From Methylobacterium sp. E-005 (GTDB lineage Bacteria; Pseudomonadota; Alphaproteobacteria; Rhizobiales; Beijerinckiaceae): 64,000 nt of DNA. Below, one piece after another: positions 42,549 through 51,970 of the stretch. Under the pieces are notes generated by a model. It saw only the letters and a program-made list of their open reading frames with translations. It did no database searches and was not told the DNA's origin. The stretch spans positions 1 to 64,000 of the forward strand of contig NZ_JAKSYG010000099.1 of NCBI RefSeq assembly GCF_022829725.1, in the 5' to 3' direction. A program made the position numbers and the translations under genes. Position 1 is the first letter of the stretch; every line of letters starts with the position of its first letter.

Positions 42549-44066
42549 ATGCCCGCTGACGCTGAACCGAAGGCCGCGCCCAAGGACAAGGCGAAGCTCG
42601 GTATCGCCGGCCTGGACGATGTGCTCGGAGGCGGCTTTACCCGCAACCGCCTGTATCTGCTGGAGGGCAACCCCGGCACCGGCAAGACCACAGTCGCGAT
42701 GCAGTTCCTGCTCACCGGCGCGGCGGTCGGCGAGCGTGGCCTGTACATCAGCCTGTCCGAGACCCAGGAGGAGCTGCAGGAGACCGCCCGCTCGCACGGG
42801 TGGGACCTGCCCACCGGCCTAACGATCTACGAGCTGATCCCGCCCGAGAGCCTGCTCGATGCCGAGCAGGAGCAGAGCCTCCTGTACTCGTCGGACCTCG
42901 AACTCGGCGAGACGACCCGTGCGATTTTCGAGCAGGTCGATGCGGTCAAACCGTCCCTCGTCGTGCTCGACAGCCTCTCCGAGATCCGCCTCCTGGCCGG
43001 CGGCTCCCTGCGCTATCGCCGGCAGATCCTGGCGTTGAAGCACTATTTCGCCCGCCGGGGCGCCACCGTGCTGATGCTCGACGATCTCACCGCGGATGCG
43101 CTCGACAAGACCGTCCACAGCGTCGCCCACGCGGTGATCCGGCTGGAGGAACTGGCACCCGACTACGGCGCCGAGCGGCGACGGCTGCGGGTGGTGAAGT
43201 ACCGCGGCCAACGCTTCCGTGGCGGCAACCACGACTTCTCCATCGATACCGGCGGTGTGCAGGTTTTTCCGCGTCTGATCGCCCTGGAGCACAGGACCAA
43301 ATTCAGCCGGGACCGGCTCACGAGCGGCGTCGCGGAACTCGATGCCCTGCTCGGCGGCGGCATCGACAGCGGTTCGAGCACGCTCATCCTCGGGCCAGCC
43401 GGGACCGGCAAGTCGCTGTTGGCGATCCAGTACATCGTCGCCGCGGCTGCGCGTGGCGAGAAGGCGGCTCTGTTCGTCTTCGACGAGGAACTCGGCCTGA
43501 TGCTGGAGCGCATGCGGGCGATGGGCTTCGACCTCGCCGCCCTGCGCGACCAGGGACTGCTGACGATCAACCAGATCGATGCCGCCGAGATGTCGCCGGG
43601 GGAGTTCGTCAACCTCGTGCGTCAACAGGTCGACGAGGCACAGGCCAAGACCGTGGTGATCGACAGCCTCAACGGTTACCAGGCCGCCATGCCCGACGAG
43701 ACGGCGTTGATCCTGCACGTCCACGAGCTGCTGCAGTACCTCAATCGTCAGGGCGCGAGCACCTTCCTGACGGTCGCCCAGCACGGGCTGGTTGGCGACA
43801 TGAAGAGCCCGGTCGACATTACCTATCTCGCCGACACCGTTGTGCTGCTGCGCTACTTCGAGGCGCTGGGGAAAGTTCGCCGCGCGATCTCGGTGATCAA
43901 GAAGCGTACAGGCGCACACGAGGATACGATCCGGGAGTTCCGCATCACCACCACCGGATTGCAGGTCGGCGAGCCGCTACAGGGGTTCCAGGGCATCCTG
44001 CGCGGCGTGCCGGAACTCGTGCCACGCGACGGTGACACGGGGCTGCTCGACGGCGACCGGTCGTGA
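42549..44066 (+). CDS. KaiC-like two-domain RecA-family ATPase
   Basis: A 505-aa duplicated KaiC-type protein. The first P-loop is GNPGTGKTT (from residue 40) and the second GPAGTGKSL (from residue 282). In the second domain catalytic glutamates are kept (VFDEEL), while the first has ISLSETQEE. At the CII phosphosite (ISTITDT in cyanobacterial KaiC) it reads ITYLADT, giving Thr425-Tyr426 in place of Ser-Thr. The C-terminal block KVRRAISVIKKRTGAHEDTIREF is conserved. Such proteins in non-cyanobacteria act as signalling ATPases and may not be clocks; no kaiA or kaiB is present. Its stop overlaps the next kinase start (GTGA). Confidence 0.93.
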   Translation: MPADAEPKAAPKDKAKLGIAGLDDVLGGGFTRNRLYLLEGNPGTGKTTVAMQFLLTGAAVGERGLYISLSETQEELQETARSHGWDLPTGLTIYELIPPESLLDAEQEQSLLYSSDLELGETTRAIFEQVDAVKPSLVVLDSLSEIRLLAGGSLRYRRQILALKHYFARRGATVLMLDDLTADALDKTVHSVAHAVIRLEELAPDYGAERRRLRVVKYRGQRFRGGNHDFSIDTGGVQVFPRLIALEHRTKFSRDRLTSGVAELDALLGGGIDSGSSTLILGPAGTGKSLLAIQYIVAAAARGEKAALFVFDEELGLMLERMRAMGFDLAALRDQGLLTINQIDAAEMSPGEFVNLVRQQVDEAQAKTVVIDSLNGYQAAMPDETALILHVHELLQYLNRQGASTFLTVAQHGLVGDMKSPVDITYLADTVVLLRYFEALGKVRRAISVIKKRTGAHEDTIREFRITTTGLQVGEPLQGFQGILRGVPELVPRDGDTGLLDGDRS

Positions 44067-45775
44067 GGTCGCCGCACGCCGCGTCATCCGAGCAGATCCT
44101 GATCCTGGCGCCGCACGGACGTGACGCGAAACTGGCCCAGGCGCTGCTCGCGGATGCCGACTTCACCGCGGTGGTCGTCCGCGACCTGCCCGAGTTGGTC
44201 GACGCTCTCGGTAAGACCGCTGGGGCGGTGCTGATCACAGAGGAGGCGGTACGGACCGCCGACCTCGCCGGGCTCAACCGTTGGATCGCCGGGCAGCCGG
44301 CGTGGTCGGACATGCCGTTCATCATGCTCACCCGGCAAGGCGGCGTGGACCGAAACCCGATTGCGACCCGGCTTTCGCGCATCCTCGGCAATGTCAGCTT
44401 CCTTGAGCGACCGTTCCATCCAACGACCCTGGTCAGTGTCGCGGCGACCGCCCTGCGGGGTCGCAGGCGGCAATACGAGGCACGGGCACGGCTCGAAGAG
44501 TTGGGCTCCCGCGAAGCCCAGTTGCGCGAACTGAACGCCACGCTTGAGAGCCGGGTCGCCGAGGCCATCGAGGAGCGGGCCATCGCCGAGGAGGCGCTGC
44601 GCCAGTCTCAGAAAATGGAGGTCGTCGGCCAGCTCACCGGCGGGGTGGCGCATGATTTCAACAACCTGCTGACCATCATCCGTTCGTCGGTGGACTTCCT
44701 GCGTCGCCCGGATCTCCCCGAGGTCCGCCGTCGACGGTACATGGACGCGGTCTCCGACACCGTGGATCGCGCGGCCAAGCTCACCGGCCAACTCCTGGCT
44801 TTCGCCCGCCGGCAGGCGCTGAAGCCGGAGACCTTCGAAGTCGGCGATTGCCTGCGCAGCGTCGCCGACATGGTCGATACCGTCACCGGGGCCCGCATCC
44901 ACGTCGCCGTCGATCTGCCCGAAGGCACGTGCTTCATTCATTGCGACCGCAGCCAGTTCGAGACGGCGCTGGTCAACATGGCCGTCAATGCCCGCGATGC
45001 GATGGATGGCGAGGGCACCCTGACGCTGCGGTTGGCCTGCGGAGCGCCGATGCCGGCGATCCGCGGCCATGCCGGCTCGCGCGGTCATTTCGCTGCGGTA
45101 TCCCTTGCCGACACTGGCACGGGCATCGCGGCCGAGCAGATCGACCGGATCTTCGAGCCGTTCTTCACGACCAAGGAGGTCGGCAAAGGAACGGGGTTGG
45201 GCCTGTCCCAGGTGTTCGGGTTCGCCAAGCAGTCCGGGGGCGACATCGACGTGGCGAGCGCGCCGGGGGCGGGGACCACCTTCACGCTCTACCTGCCCCA
45301 GGTGGCTGCGCCGGCTGAGCCCGCCGCCGAGCCGCAAGTCCTCGACGCATCGACGGACGGGGCCGGCCGACGCATCCTAGTGGTCGAGGACAACGTCGAG
45401 GTCGGCCGCTTCGCCACCCAGATCCTGCACGATCTCGGCTACGCGACGGAATGGGCTGCCAACGCCGAGGCGGCGTTGGACCGGCTCGGGGCGGACGGCG
45501 ACGGATTCGATGCCATCTTCTCGGACGTGGTGATGCCAGGCATGGGCGGGATCGCGTTGGCGGAGGAGCTGCGCCGCCGCCTGCCGCACCTGCCGGTGGT
45601 GCTCACCTCCGGGTACAGTCACGTCCTTGCGGAGGAGGGGAGTCACGGCTTCGACTTGCTGCACAAGCCTTACTCCGCCGAGCAGCTTTCCCGCGTGCTG
45701 CGCCGGATCGGCAGTCGGTCACGCCTGAATGCGCCGGCCTCCCGTGACCGACACCCCCAAGCGCGTCTTACCTGA
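44063..45775 (+). CDS. Hybrid histidine kinase coupled to KaiC-like gene
   Basis: A 570-aa kinase with a receiver-like N-terminal domain (ILILAPHGRDAKLAQALL..., FIMLTRQGG, FLERPFHPTTL; residues ~10-135) that lacks the usual acidic pocket and phospho-Asp, so it is a pseudo-receiver. A coiled-coil (LNATLESRVAEAIEERAIAEEAL) leads to HisKA with His197 ([11 protein letters not shown]), HATPase ([31 protein letters not shown]) and a true C-terminal receiver (LVVEDNVEV, FSDVVMPGMGG, LLHKPYS). GTG 44063 overlaps the KaiC stop by four bases, so the two work together. Confidence 0.93.
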   Translation: MRSPHAASSEQILILAPHGRDAKLAQALLADADFTAVVVRDLPELVDALGKTAGAVLITEEAVRTADLAGLNRWIAGQPAWSDMPFIMLTRQGGVDRNPIATRLSRILGNVSFLERPFHPTTLVSVAATALRGRRRQYEARARLEELGSREAQLRELNATLESRVAEAIEERAIAEEALRQSQKMEVVGQLTGGVAHDFNNLLTIIRSSVDFLRRPDLPEVRRRRYMDAVSDTVDRAAKLTGQLLAFARRQALKPETFEVGDCLRSVADMVDTVTGARIHVAVDLPEGTCFIHCDRSQFETALVNMAVNARDAMDGEGTLTLRLACGAPMPAIRGHAGSRGHFAAVSLADTGTGIAAEQIDRIFEPFFTTKEVGKGTGLGLSQVFGFAKQSGGDIDVASAPGAGTTFTLYLPQVAAPAEPAAEPQVLDASTDGAGRRILVVEDNVEVGRFATQILHDLGYATEWAANAEAALDRLGADGDGFDAIFSDVVMPGMGGIALAEELRRRLPHLPVVLTSGYSHVLAEEGSHGFDLLHKPYSAEQLSRVLRRIGSRSRLNAPASRDRHPQARLT

Positions 45776-46084
45776 TGCCGGCACTTACGGGACGTCTGCT
45801 CGCGTAAGTCGTACGTCCCCGCACACCACGAAGCTTTACCGTACGATAGCGATGCGAGCCGCCCGGACCGCCGCTGGCGCTTCATCGAAGCCACCATTCC
45901 GCATCCGGCCCGATTCAGACAATCGCAGGGCGTCCGCTTATTCAATTCTGCGCCCGAAAGCAGGCCGGCAGAAATCCACCCAACCCGGTCGTACAAGCAG
46001 CTACGAGGGCAGTCCGAAAGCGAACATAGGCTGGGGTGAAGTTCGACGATGCAAATTGACCCGTTGCGGATCTTCCGCCACGCT
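45776..46084. other. Intergenic, no gene recognised
   Basis: Between the KaiC/kinase operon and the IS element. A weak inverted repeat (acttacg/cgtaagt, 45783-45809) lies just after the kinase stop. Confidence 0.4.
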
Positions 46085-46928
46085 TAGTGCCTGTCGTCAC
46101 CTGAACAGACTGGCGGGGTTTGTGTTTTCCTCTCTCCAAGACAGGAGGGATGATGCTGGGCGACGCGCAACGGTCTGAGCTGGAGCCGCTGGTCGAGGCG
46201 TGCCGGCCGAAGGCCAAGACGCCACCGCAGGATCTGCAACGCACGCTCTCGGCCCTCCTCTGGCGGCATCAGAACGGGGCCAAATGGCGGGCCATTCCGG
46301 AGGATCTGGGCCCTTGATGGCGGGCCGCACGGATCTTCATCCGCTGGTCCCGTGCTGGCGTCTGGGAACGTCTCCTCAGCCTCATGCAGGAGCGCGGGGT
46401 TCAGCTCGGGATGGTGTTCCTCGACGCCACGACCAGACGCGCGCACCGGAAAGCGGCCGGTGCCGCCAAAAGGGGGATCTGGGGCCGAGCGAGACACTCG
46501 TGAGGCTGTTGACCGCTCGCGTGGCGGCTATGGCACCAAGGCATGCGTGATCGCCGACGGGCGGGGCCGCGCCGTCGCCTTCCGGCTGGCACCGGGGCAG
46601 GCGCACGAACTGCCCCATGCGGTGCCGCTGCTCGACCAACTGCCCGGTGTGCCCAAGTGGGGCGTCGGAGACCGCGGCTACACCAGTCACGCCTTCCGCA
46701 AGCACATCTGGGACATGGGTGCGCCCCGCGATCCCGCCTCAGCGCCACGAGGCCCCCGTCGCCTGCCCGGACTGGATCTACAACAACCGCACTCAGGTCG
46801 AGCACCTCCGGGCGAGGTTCAAGGAATGGCGTGCCATCGCAACCCGCTACGAGAAAACCGCCGCCAGCTTCATGGGCGTCCTTGCCCTCGCCGCAGCCCG
46901 CGACTAGCTCAAGCGATAACACGCCCTA
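46085..46928 (+). mobile_element. IS5/IS427-type insertion sequence, defective
   Basis: Imperfect terminal inverted repeats are visible: TAGTGCCTGTCGTCACCTGA from 46085 on the left, and TAGGGCGTGTTATCGCTTGA reading inward from 46928 on the right. They match at most positions. Both ends sit in YTAR contexts (TTAG, CTAG), as expected for a TA-targeting IS427-group element. The total of ~844 bp matches the group. It has inserted into the recombinase gene downstream, cutting its C-terminus. Confidence 0.75.
46153..46907 (+). pseudogene. IS5-family (IS427 group) transposase, frameshifted
   Basis: The transposase is readable in pieces: MLGDAQRSELEPLVEA and WRHQNGAKWRAIPEDLG in the first frame, ending at a TGA (46315-46317); GVWERLLSLMQERGVQLGMVFLDAT in a second; KACVIADGRGRAVAFRLAPGQA and VGDRGYTSHAF in the same second frame after a detour; and RPAIPPQRHEAPVACPDWIYNN with ERLWARFKEW-like HLRARFKEWR in a third. 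IS427 elements use one programmed frameshift between two frames. More shifts are seen here, so the enzyme is probably dead. Confidence 0.78.
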
Positions 46929-48130
46929 GGTGCATGGCCTTGTAGGGCGTCGAGCACAGCCGGATCGATGCCTGCTCTCCGCCCAACGGTCTTGAAGCGA
47001 TGTCGCCAGCCATGATTCGGATCGACCCCTAGATCCGTCACGCCGGGCGAGCGCACCCATGCGGCCAGCCGCTCGCCGACTTTCTTGTAGATCGGGCGGG
47101 CTTTGGAACCGTCGCGGGTTCGGGCCGGATCGTAGAAAAGCGGTCGCGAACCTCTCGAACCCGCGAACGAGGGAAAGCCCTGAGCGACGAGATGCGGATG
47201 CAAGGGAACGTCCCTCCAGCGGCCCGGCTTGACCGACCTGGCCTCGGGCGTGATCCGGACGATCCAGATCCCGTCTACTTGTCGGACGCCGCTCCCACGC
47301 AGCTGGGTCATCTCGTTCATGCGGGCGCCGTCATAGGCGCAGAGCCACGGGACCCATCTTCGGGCAGCGGCATGCTCGATCGCGAGCTTGGCGAGCGGCT
47401 CCTCTAGGGAGCCGCGCAGGATCGTCAGGGCTTCGTCGTCGGTAAAGTCCCGGTCCCGCGATAGCACCGGCCTCGGCGTCCTCACGACCACGCCTGTGGC
47501 CACGTTGGCTTCCAGGCGACGCCCGCGACGCCGTAATTCATGATGGCTTTCACCGCACTGAGGTACAGCGTGCGGACCGTATTCGCCGATCGACTGGAAC
47601 CGAGCAGCTTCTCCTTCCAGTCGATGAGATCACGGCGGGAGACCGAGGCGAGATCGTCGCGGCCGAGAGCGGCTTCCAATTCGGCCATCACGCCCGACCA
47701 TCGTTCCACCGTGGCGGGCGCAAGATTCGCTTCGGCGGCATGGGCCGCAAGCAAAGGGCGAAGGTACGGGCGGGCCCGTGCCGGTGTCGCGTGCGGCCGA
47801 CATTGATGCGGTCGGCGACGAGGCGCCGGGTTCCGGCCGCCTCGAGCATCGGCTGGCGATACCTTCGATCCGCCGTTCGCGATTGTGAGGAACGCTTGGT
47901 GGGGTCGCCTGCTCGAAGGGATGGCCGCTCCTCAGGTTGGACCAGGAATCTTCGACCTCGCAGGCCTTCCGAAGGATTCGGACGCGCGCCAGCCGCGGGT
48001 CCTTGGTTCTGAGGGACGCCTTCACTTCGCTCCTTCGAAGGAGCGGCTTCAGATCCTTCGGAACGCGACGCCGATACCAGTAGACGCCCGACTTCGGATG
48101 CCGCCAGGGGCGGGACAGCGGAAGAGCCAT
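46929..48130 (-). pseudogene. Tyrosine recombinase/integrase pseudogene, disrupted by the IS
   Basis: Leftward from ATG 48130 the N-terminus reads MALPLSRPWRHPKSGVYWYRRRVPKDLK (a DUF6538-type integrase opening, shown in segments), then after a frame change TVRTLYLSAVKAIMNYGVA (core-binding domain), and after another FTDDEALTILRG, VPWLCAYDGARMNEMTQLRG, GWRHRFKTVGRRAGID and LDALQGHA (catalytic domain with Arg in GARMNE and HxxR in WRHRFK). The C-terminus with the catalytic Tyr is lost at the IS junction. Related sequence recurs at 25348-25560. Confidence 0.8.
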
Positions 48131-48771
48131 GGTGTACCACCCGGCGCTCCGCAACTATCTCAAGCAGATAAGCTTTTTGGGTTCGAGCGACTTGCGGGGC
48201 AAGTGGCGGAGACGGAGGGAATGTCCCGCTACGCCACAAAATCCTGCAACGACAATGGTTTAGATGGACGCCTCTCGAGCAGTGTGTACCACTCCAGTGT
48301 ACCGCTGTCGAGGTCCGGCCACCCTCGGCGCCGCGCCAAAGACTGTCGCACGACCTGCGCAAAGGTCGAGCCGGTTCGAATGCGATATGGGGCTTCGAAC
48401 CCATGAATCGTCGGACCGCTTCGCTCGCTGTCCCTACCGCCTCGGTTGGGAGCTGGCAGCTGGAATCGCAAACATCACGGGGGACGCTGTTGTGTCCCGG
48501 CCTATACCATCTGTACTCCGTCGGGTGTGCAGGGACTCACTCGGCGGGTGTGACTTTGGGTGCAGCCACACTCCATACCCTTCAGTCACAAATGACAGGA
48601 CGCTCGGGTTTATCTGAGATTGCAACGTTACTCACCGGTTAGAGTAAGATGCCCCCGCCCAAAGAGGCGCTGACCCCGTTCCGCCCGCTTAAAGCGCTCG
48701 GCATCGGCTTGGAACGGGAACGCCCATGCTAGCAAAGCGCGTCCGGGATCCAAGGCTCCGGTCGGCAGGCC
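48131..48771. other. Intergenic, no gene recognised
   Basis: 640 bases upstream of the integrase relic and downstream of the amidase gene. T-loop-like strings (ggttcgaa at 48373; ggcttcgaaccc at 48391) occur but no full tRNA fold could be made. Any attachment site of the lost element would be expected here. Confidence 0.4.
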
Positions 48772-50304
48772 TCAGCGAACCTGTGCCAGAGGTGGCGTGC
48801 TGGCCGGCAAGCGATGAGGCCCTGTTGCCTGCTCGTAGGCGTAGGCGAGGCCCAGAAGGCGCCCCTCGTCGAAAGGACAACCGAGGAGATCCATGCCGAC
48901 CGGCACCCCCAGCGGCGCCGTTTCCGTCGGGGCCGAGAACCCAGCGGGGACATCGATGGCCGGGTAACCGGTCAAACCCGCGATGATGCCGTTGCGATCG
49001 GCCTGGTTCAGCTCGGTGGTCGGCACCACCAGCCGCTTCTGGAGCGGGTAGGCCAACGCGTCGAGCTTGTTCTCGTTGAACACCGCCGCGAGGTGGTCCT
49101 TGAACGCCGCGATGCGTTGCAGACGAGCCTTGTACTCCGGCTCGTTCATGCCATCCTCGCGCGCCTGCGCGGCGAGCAGGAATTTCTCCAGGGCCGGTTT
49201 GCTGTACTTGCCGGAGGCGATGATGCCGGCGAGATCCTTCTGCGGGGCGTTGGGTACCGAAGCGAGGTAGGCGTTGATGAGCGCCTTGAACTCGTAGGTT
49301 TGGACGTCGTCCTCCGCACCCAGCCGGTCAGCCTCAAGGGCCGGGTCGTCGATGTCGACGAGGACGGCGCCGGCCGTACGAAGCCGGTCGAGTGCCCCCT
49401 GCATGACCCGATTCACCTCGGCATGCTCCGGCTTTGTGCCGAACAGGACCTTCACCACACCGATGCGGGCGCCCTTGAGGGCGTCGGGCCTGAGGTCGGC
49501 AGCGTAGTTCCCCTTCACCTTGTCCGGGTCAGTCATCACCTGCAGCATCGCCGCCGCATCGGCGACACTGCGCGTGATGGGACCGATGGCATCCTGGGTC
49601 TTGGAGACGGGCATGATGCCGTCGAGGCTGATCAGGGCTTGGGTGGCGCGCAGGCCGACGAGGTTGTTGGCCGAAGCCGGCGAGCGAATGGAGTTCACCG
49701 TGTCGCTGCCGGTGCCGGCGAGCGCCATGCCGCTCGCCACCGCTGCTCCGGTCCCGCCGCTGGAGCCACCTGGCGTCCGGGTCAGATCGTAGGGGTTGAG
49801 CACCTGGCCGCCGAGCGAGCTGATTGAGGTGCCACCCAAGGCGAACTCCTGCATGTTCGCCTTCGCCAGGATGATGGCGCCGGCCTTGCGCAACCGGGCG
49901 ACGACTGTGGCGTCCTCCTTCGGCTGTGCGCCCTCCAGCGAAGCGGACCCTCCCGTCGTGGGCATCTCGGCGGTGTTGTAGTTGTCCTTCAGCACCAGCG
50001 GGACGCAGGCGAGTGGGCGCGAGGCGAGGTCGCCGTGGGCCTGATCGATGGCATCGGCCTGCTTGAGAGCGTTCCGGTTGATGTCTCGGATGGCGTCGAG
50101 CTTCGGGCCGGCCTGATCGTAGGCAGCGATCCGGTCCAGATAGGCCTGGACGAGGCCGCGGCAGGTGATTTGGCCGGCAGAGATAGCTTTGTGGACCTCG
50201 GCGATCGTCGCCGTTTCGGCAGCGAAGCGGTCCTGAGCCTGTGCGGGTACCCCGAGGGAGACGAGGATGGCGGCAGCCATAACAGCGTTAGTCGCCCTGG
50301 ACAT
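48772..50304 (-). CDS. Exported amidase (amidase signature family)
   Basis: A 510-aa amidase-signature enzyme with an N-terminal signal peptide (AVMAAAILVSLGVPAQA ending before QDRF). The Ser-cisSer-Lys triad is in VPLVLKDN (Lys), GGSSGG (cis-Ser) and DTVNSIRSPAS (Ser). The usual glycine-rich core GTGSDT is kept. Hydrolyses amide bonds in periplasmic or external substrates. The ATG at 50304 puts the signal peptide at the very start; the ATG at 50364 would add 20 residues and is less likely. It is the last of two adjacent amidase genes. Confidence 0.88.
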   Translation of the reverse strand: MSRATNAVMAAAILVSLGVPAQAQDRFAAETATIAEVHKAISAGQITCRGLVQAYLDRIAAYDQAGPKLDAIRDINRNALKQADAIDQAHGDLASRPLACVPLVLKDNYNTAEMPTTGGSASLEGAQPKEDATVVARLRKAGAIILAKANMQEFALGGTSISSLGGQVLNPYDLTRTPGGSSGGTGAAVASGMALAGTGSDTVNSIRSPASANNLVGLRATQALISLDGIMPVSKTQDAIGPITRSVADAAAMLQVMTDPDKVKGNYAADLRPDALKGARIGVVKVLFGTKPEHAEVNRVMQGALDRLRTAGAVLVDIDDPALEADRLGAEDDVQTYEFKALINAYLASVPNAPQKDLAGIIASGKYSKPALEKFLLAAQAREDGMNEPEYKARLQRIAAFKDHLAAVFNENKLDALAYPLQKRLVVPTTELNQADRNGIIAGLTGYPAIDVPAGFSAPTETAPLGVPVGMDLLGCPFDEGRLLGLAYAYEQATGPHRLPASTPPLAQVR

Positions 50305-50407
50305 GAACAAACCCGTCAGGGTGGAACAGGCTGCCCTTCTGAACGGCTTGACCGGTTCGGACAAGCACTACGCTCCGATGAGGCTCCCGTCGGGGTGCCG
50401 CAGGCGA

Positions 50408-51952
50408 TCAGCCCGACTTTGGCCTCTCGAGGAAGGGCCAGGGGTGTGCCTGCTCGTACGCGCGTGCAGCCCGGAGCACGAGGTCCTCCCGGAGATAGGG
50501 GCCGACGATCTGCAGGCCGACGGGCCGGCCATCACCGGTGAACCCGCAGGGTACCGACGCCGCAGGGTGCAGGCTGAGATTGAATGGGTAGGTGTAAGGT
50601 GCCCAGTTCAGCCAATCGTCGCCGTATGCCCCGCCCGGCGGCGTGTTGTGCCCGGCCGCGAAGGCCGGGACGGCAACGGTCGGGGTGAGCAGTAGGTCAT
50701 ACCGCTCGTTGAGCCGGGCCATGGCAGCGTGCAGGGATGCCCGCGCCCCGAAGGCTGTCGCGTACTCGGCACCGGAGACACCTTGCCCCTTCTTGGCCAG
50801 AGCAAGGAGGCCGGGATCGAGTTCGCTCCACTGCTTCTCGGGAATCATTCGGACGGCGGACCACGCGATCGTCAGCCAGATCGGTTCGAGGATCGGCATC
50901 GGGTTGGGGAACCCCGGATCCGCATGATCCACTGTGGCGCCAAGCTGCGCAAACGCCTCAGCGGCCCGTCCGACGATGGCCTCGACCTCCGGATCGAGCC
51001 GTTCGACGTAACCGAGCCTTGGACTCCACGCGATACGCAGACCCTTGACCCCCTTCTCGAGCGACCCGACCAGATCCGGCATCGGTGCGTGCGACGAGGT
51101 GATGTCGCGGGGGTCGGGACCGCTGAGCGCCTGGAGCGCGACGGCGGCATCGCGAACCGTGCGGCTCACAGGTCCGAGGTGCAGCGTCGGGGCGGCCGGG
51201 ACAGCCGGGATCCGGCCGAGGCTCGGCTTGATGCCGAAGACGCCGCAGAACGAGCTCGGGATCCGGATGGAGCCGGCGCCATCGGTTCCGAAATGCACAA
51301 CGCCGAGGTTGAGCGCCGCCGCAGCGGATCCCCCGGCCGTCGACCCTCCCGTGGTCATCAGCGTGTTCCACGGATTGCGCGTCAGCCCCGTCAGCGGGCT
51401 GTCGCCGACCCCCTTCCAGCCGAATTCCGGCATACAGGTCTTGCCGATGACGACCGCGCCGGCGCGCAACAGGCGCTCTGCCAGAGGCGAGTTCTGGAGG
51501 GTCGCCGCATCCGAACCGGTACGGCTACCCTTACGCGTGGGGTGACCGGCCCAGGGAATGTTGTCCTTGAGCGTCACGGGGACGCCATCCAGCGGACCCA
51601 GCGGCTTGCCGTCCCGCCAGCGGGACGCCGATGCCTCAGCGGCATTGAGGGCTCCATCCCGATCCAGAACGATGAAAGCGTTGACGGCTGGGTTCAGCGC
51701 ATCGGCACGTTTGAGGACCGAGGTCACGACCTCCGTCGGTGAGCAGGACCGATCGCGATATGCCGCCTGAAGCTTTGCGCCGTCGAGGAGGGAGGGATCG
51801 GGCCCATTTTCCTCCGCTGAGGCGCGGCGGTGGAGGGGAGCGAGCGCAAGGGCGCCTGTGATCGCTCGCCGGGTCAAACCTCCGGAGTTGGCCCCATCGT
51901 CACGGTCTGACAGGTTCGCCTCGTTGCGCTCGCTGTCCGTACGGCCGGTCAT
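50408..51952 (-). CDS. Tat-exported amidase (amidase signature family)
   Basis: A 514-aa amidase-signature enzyme. A twin-arginine motif (LTRRAITGALALAPL) near residue 26 indicates Tat export, with Ala-rich cleavage region RRASAEE. The triad lies in VPVTLKDN (Lys), GGSTAGGSAAA (cis-Ser) and DGAGSIRIPS (Ser). It is not a close copy of the downstream amidase, so the pair is not a simple duplication. Both could process amides taken up by nearby transporters; the substrate is unknown. The stop is about 100 bases upstream of the next amidase start. Confidence 0.88.
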   Translation of the reverse strand: MTGRTDSERNEANLSDRDDGANSGGLTRRAITGALALAPLHRRASAEENGPDPSLLDGAKLQAAYRDRSCSPTEVVTSVLKRADALNPAVNAFIVLDRDGALNAAEASASRWRDGKPLGPLDGVPVTLKDNIPWAGHPTRKGSRTGSDAATLQNSPLAERLLRAGAVVIGKTCMPEFGWKGVGDSPLTGLTRNPWNTLMTTGGSTAGGSAAAALNLGVVHFGTDGAGSIRIPSSFCGVFGIKPSLGRIPAVPAAPTLHLGPVSRTVRDAAVALQALSGPDPRDITSSHAPMPDLVGSLEKGVKGLRIAWSPRLGYVERLDPEVEAIVGRAAEAFAQLGATVDHADPGFPNPMPILEPIWLTIAWSAVRMIPEKQWSELDPGLLALAKKGQGVSGAEYATAFGARASLHAAMARLNERYDLLLTPTVAVPAFAAGHNTPPGGAYGDDWLNWAPYTYPFNLSLHPAASVPCGFTGDGRPVGLQIVGPYLREDLVLRAARAYEQAHPWPFLERPKSG

Positions 51953-51970
51953 CCTTGTGCTCCCCGTGCG

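Noticed and set aside
48370..48480. T-loop-like strings suggesting a tRNA attachment site near the integrase relic
   Set aside because: No acceptor stem, anticodon arm or correct T stem could be built; the strings alone are not evidence of a tRNA.
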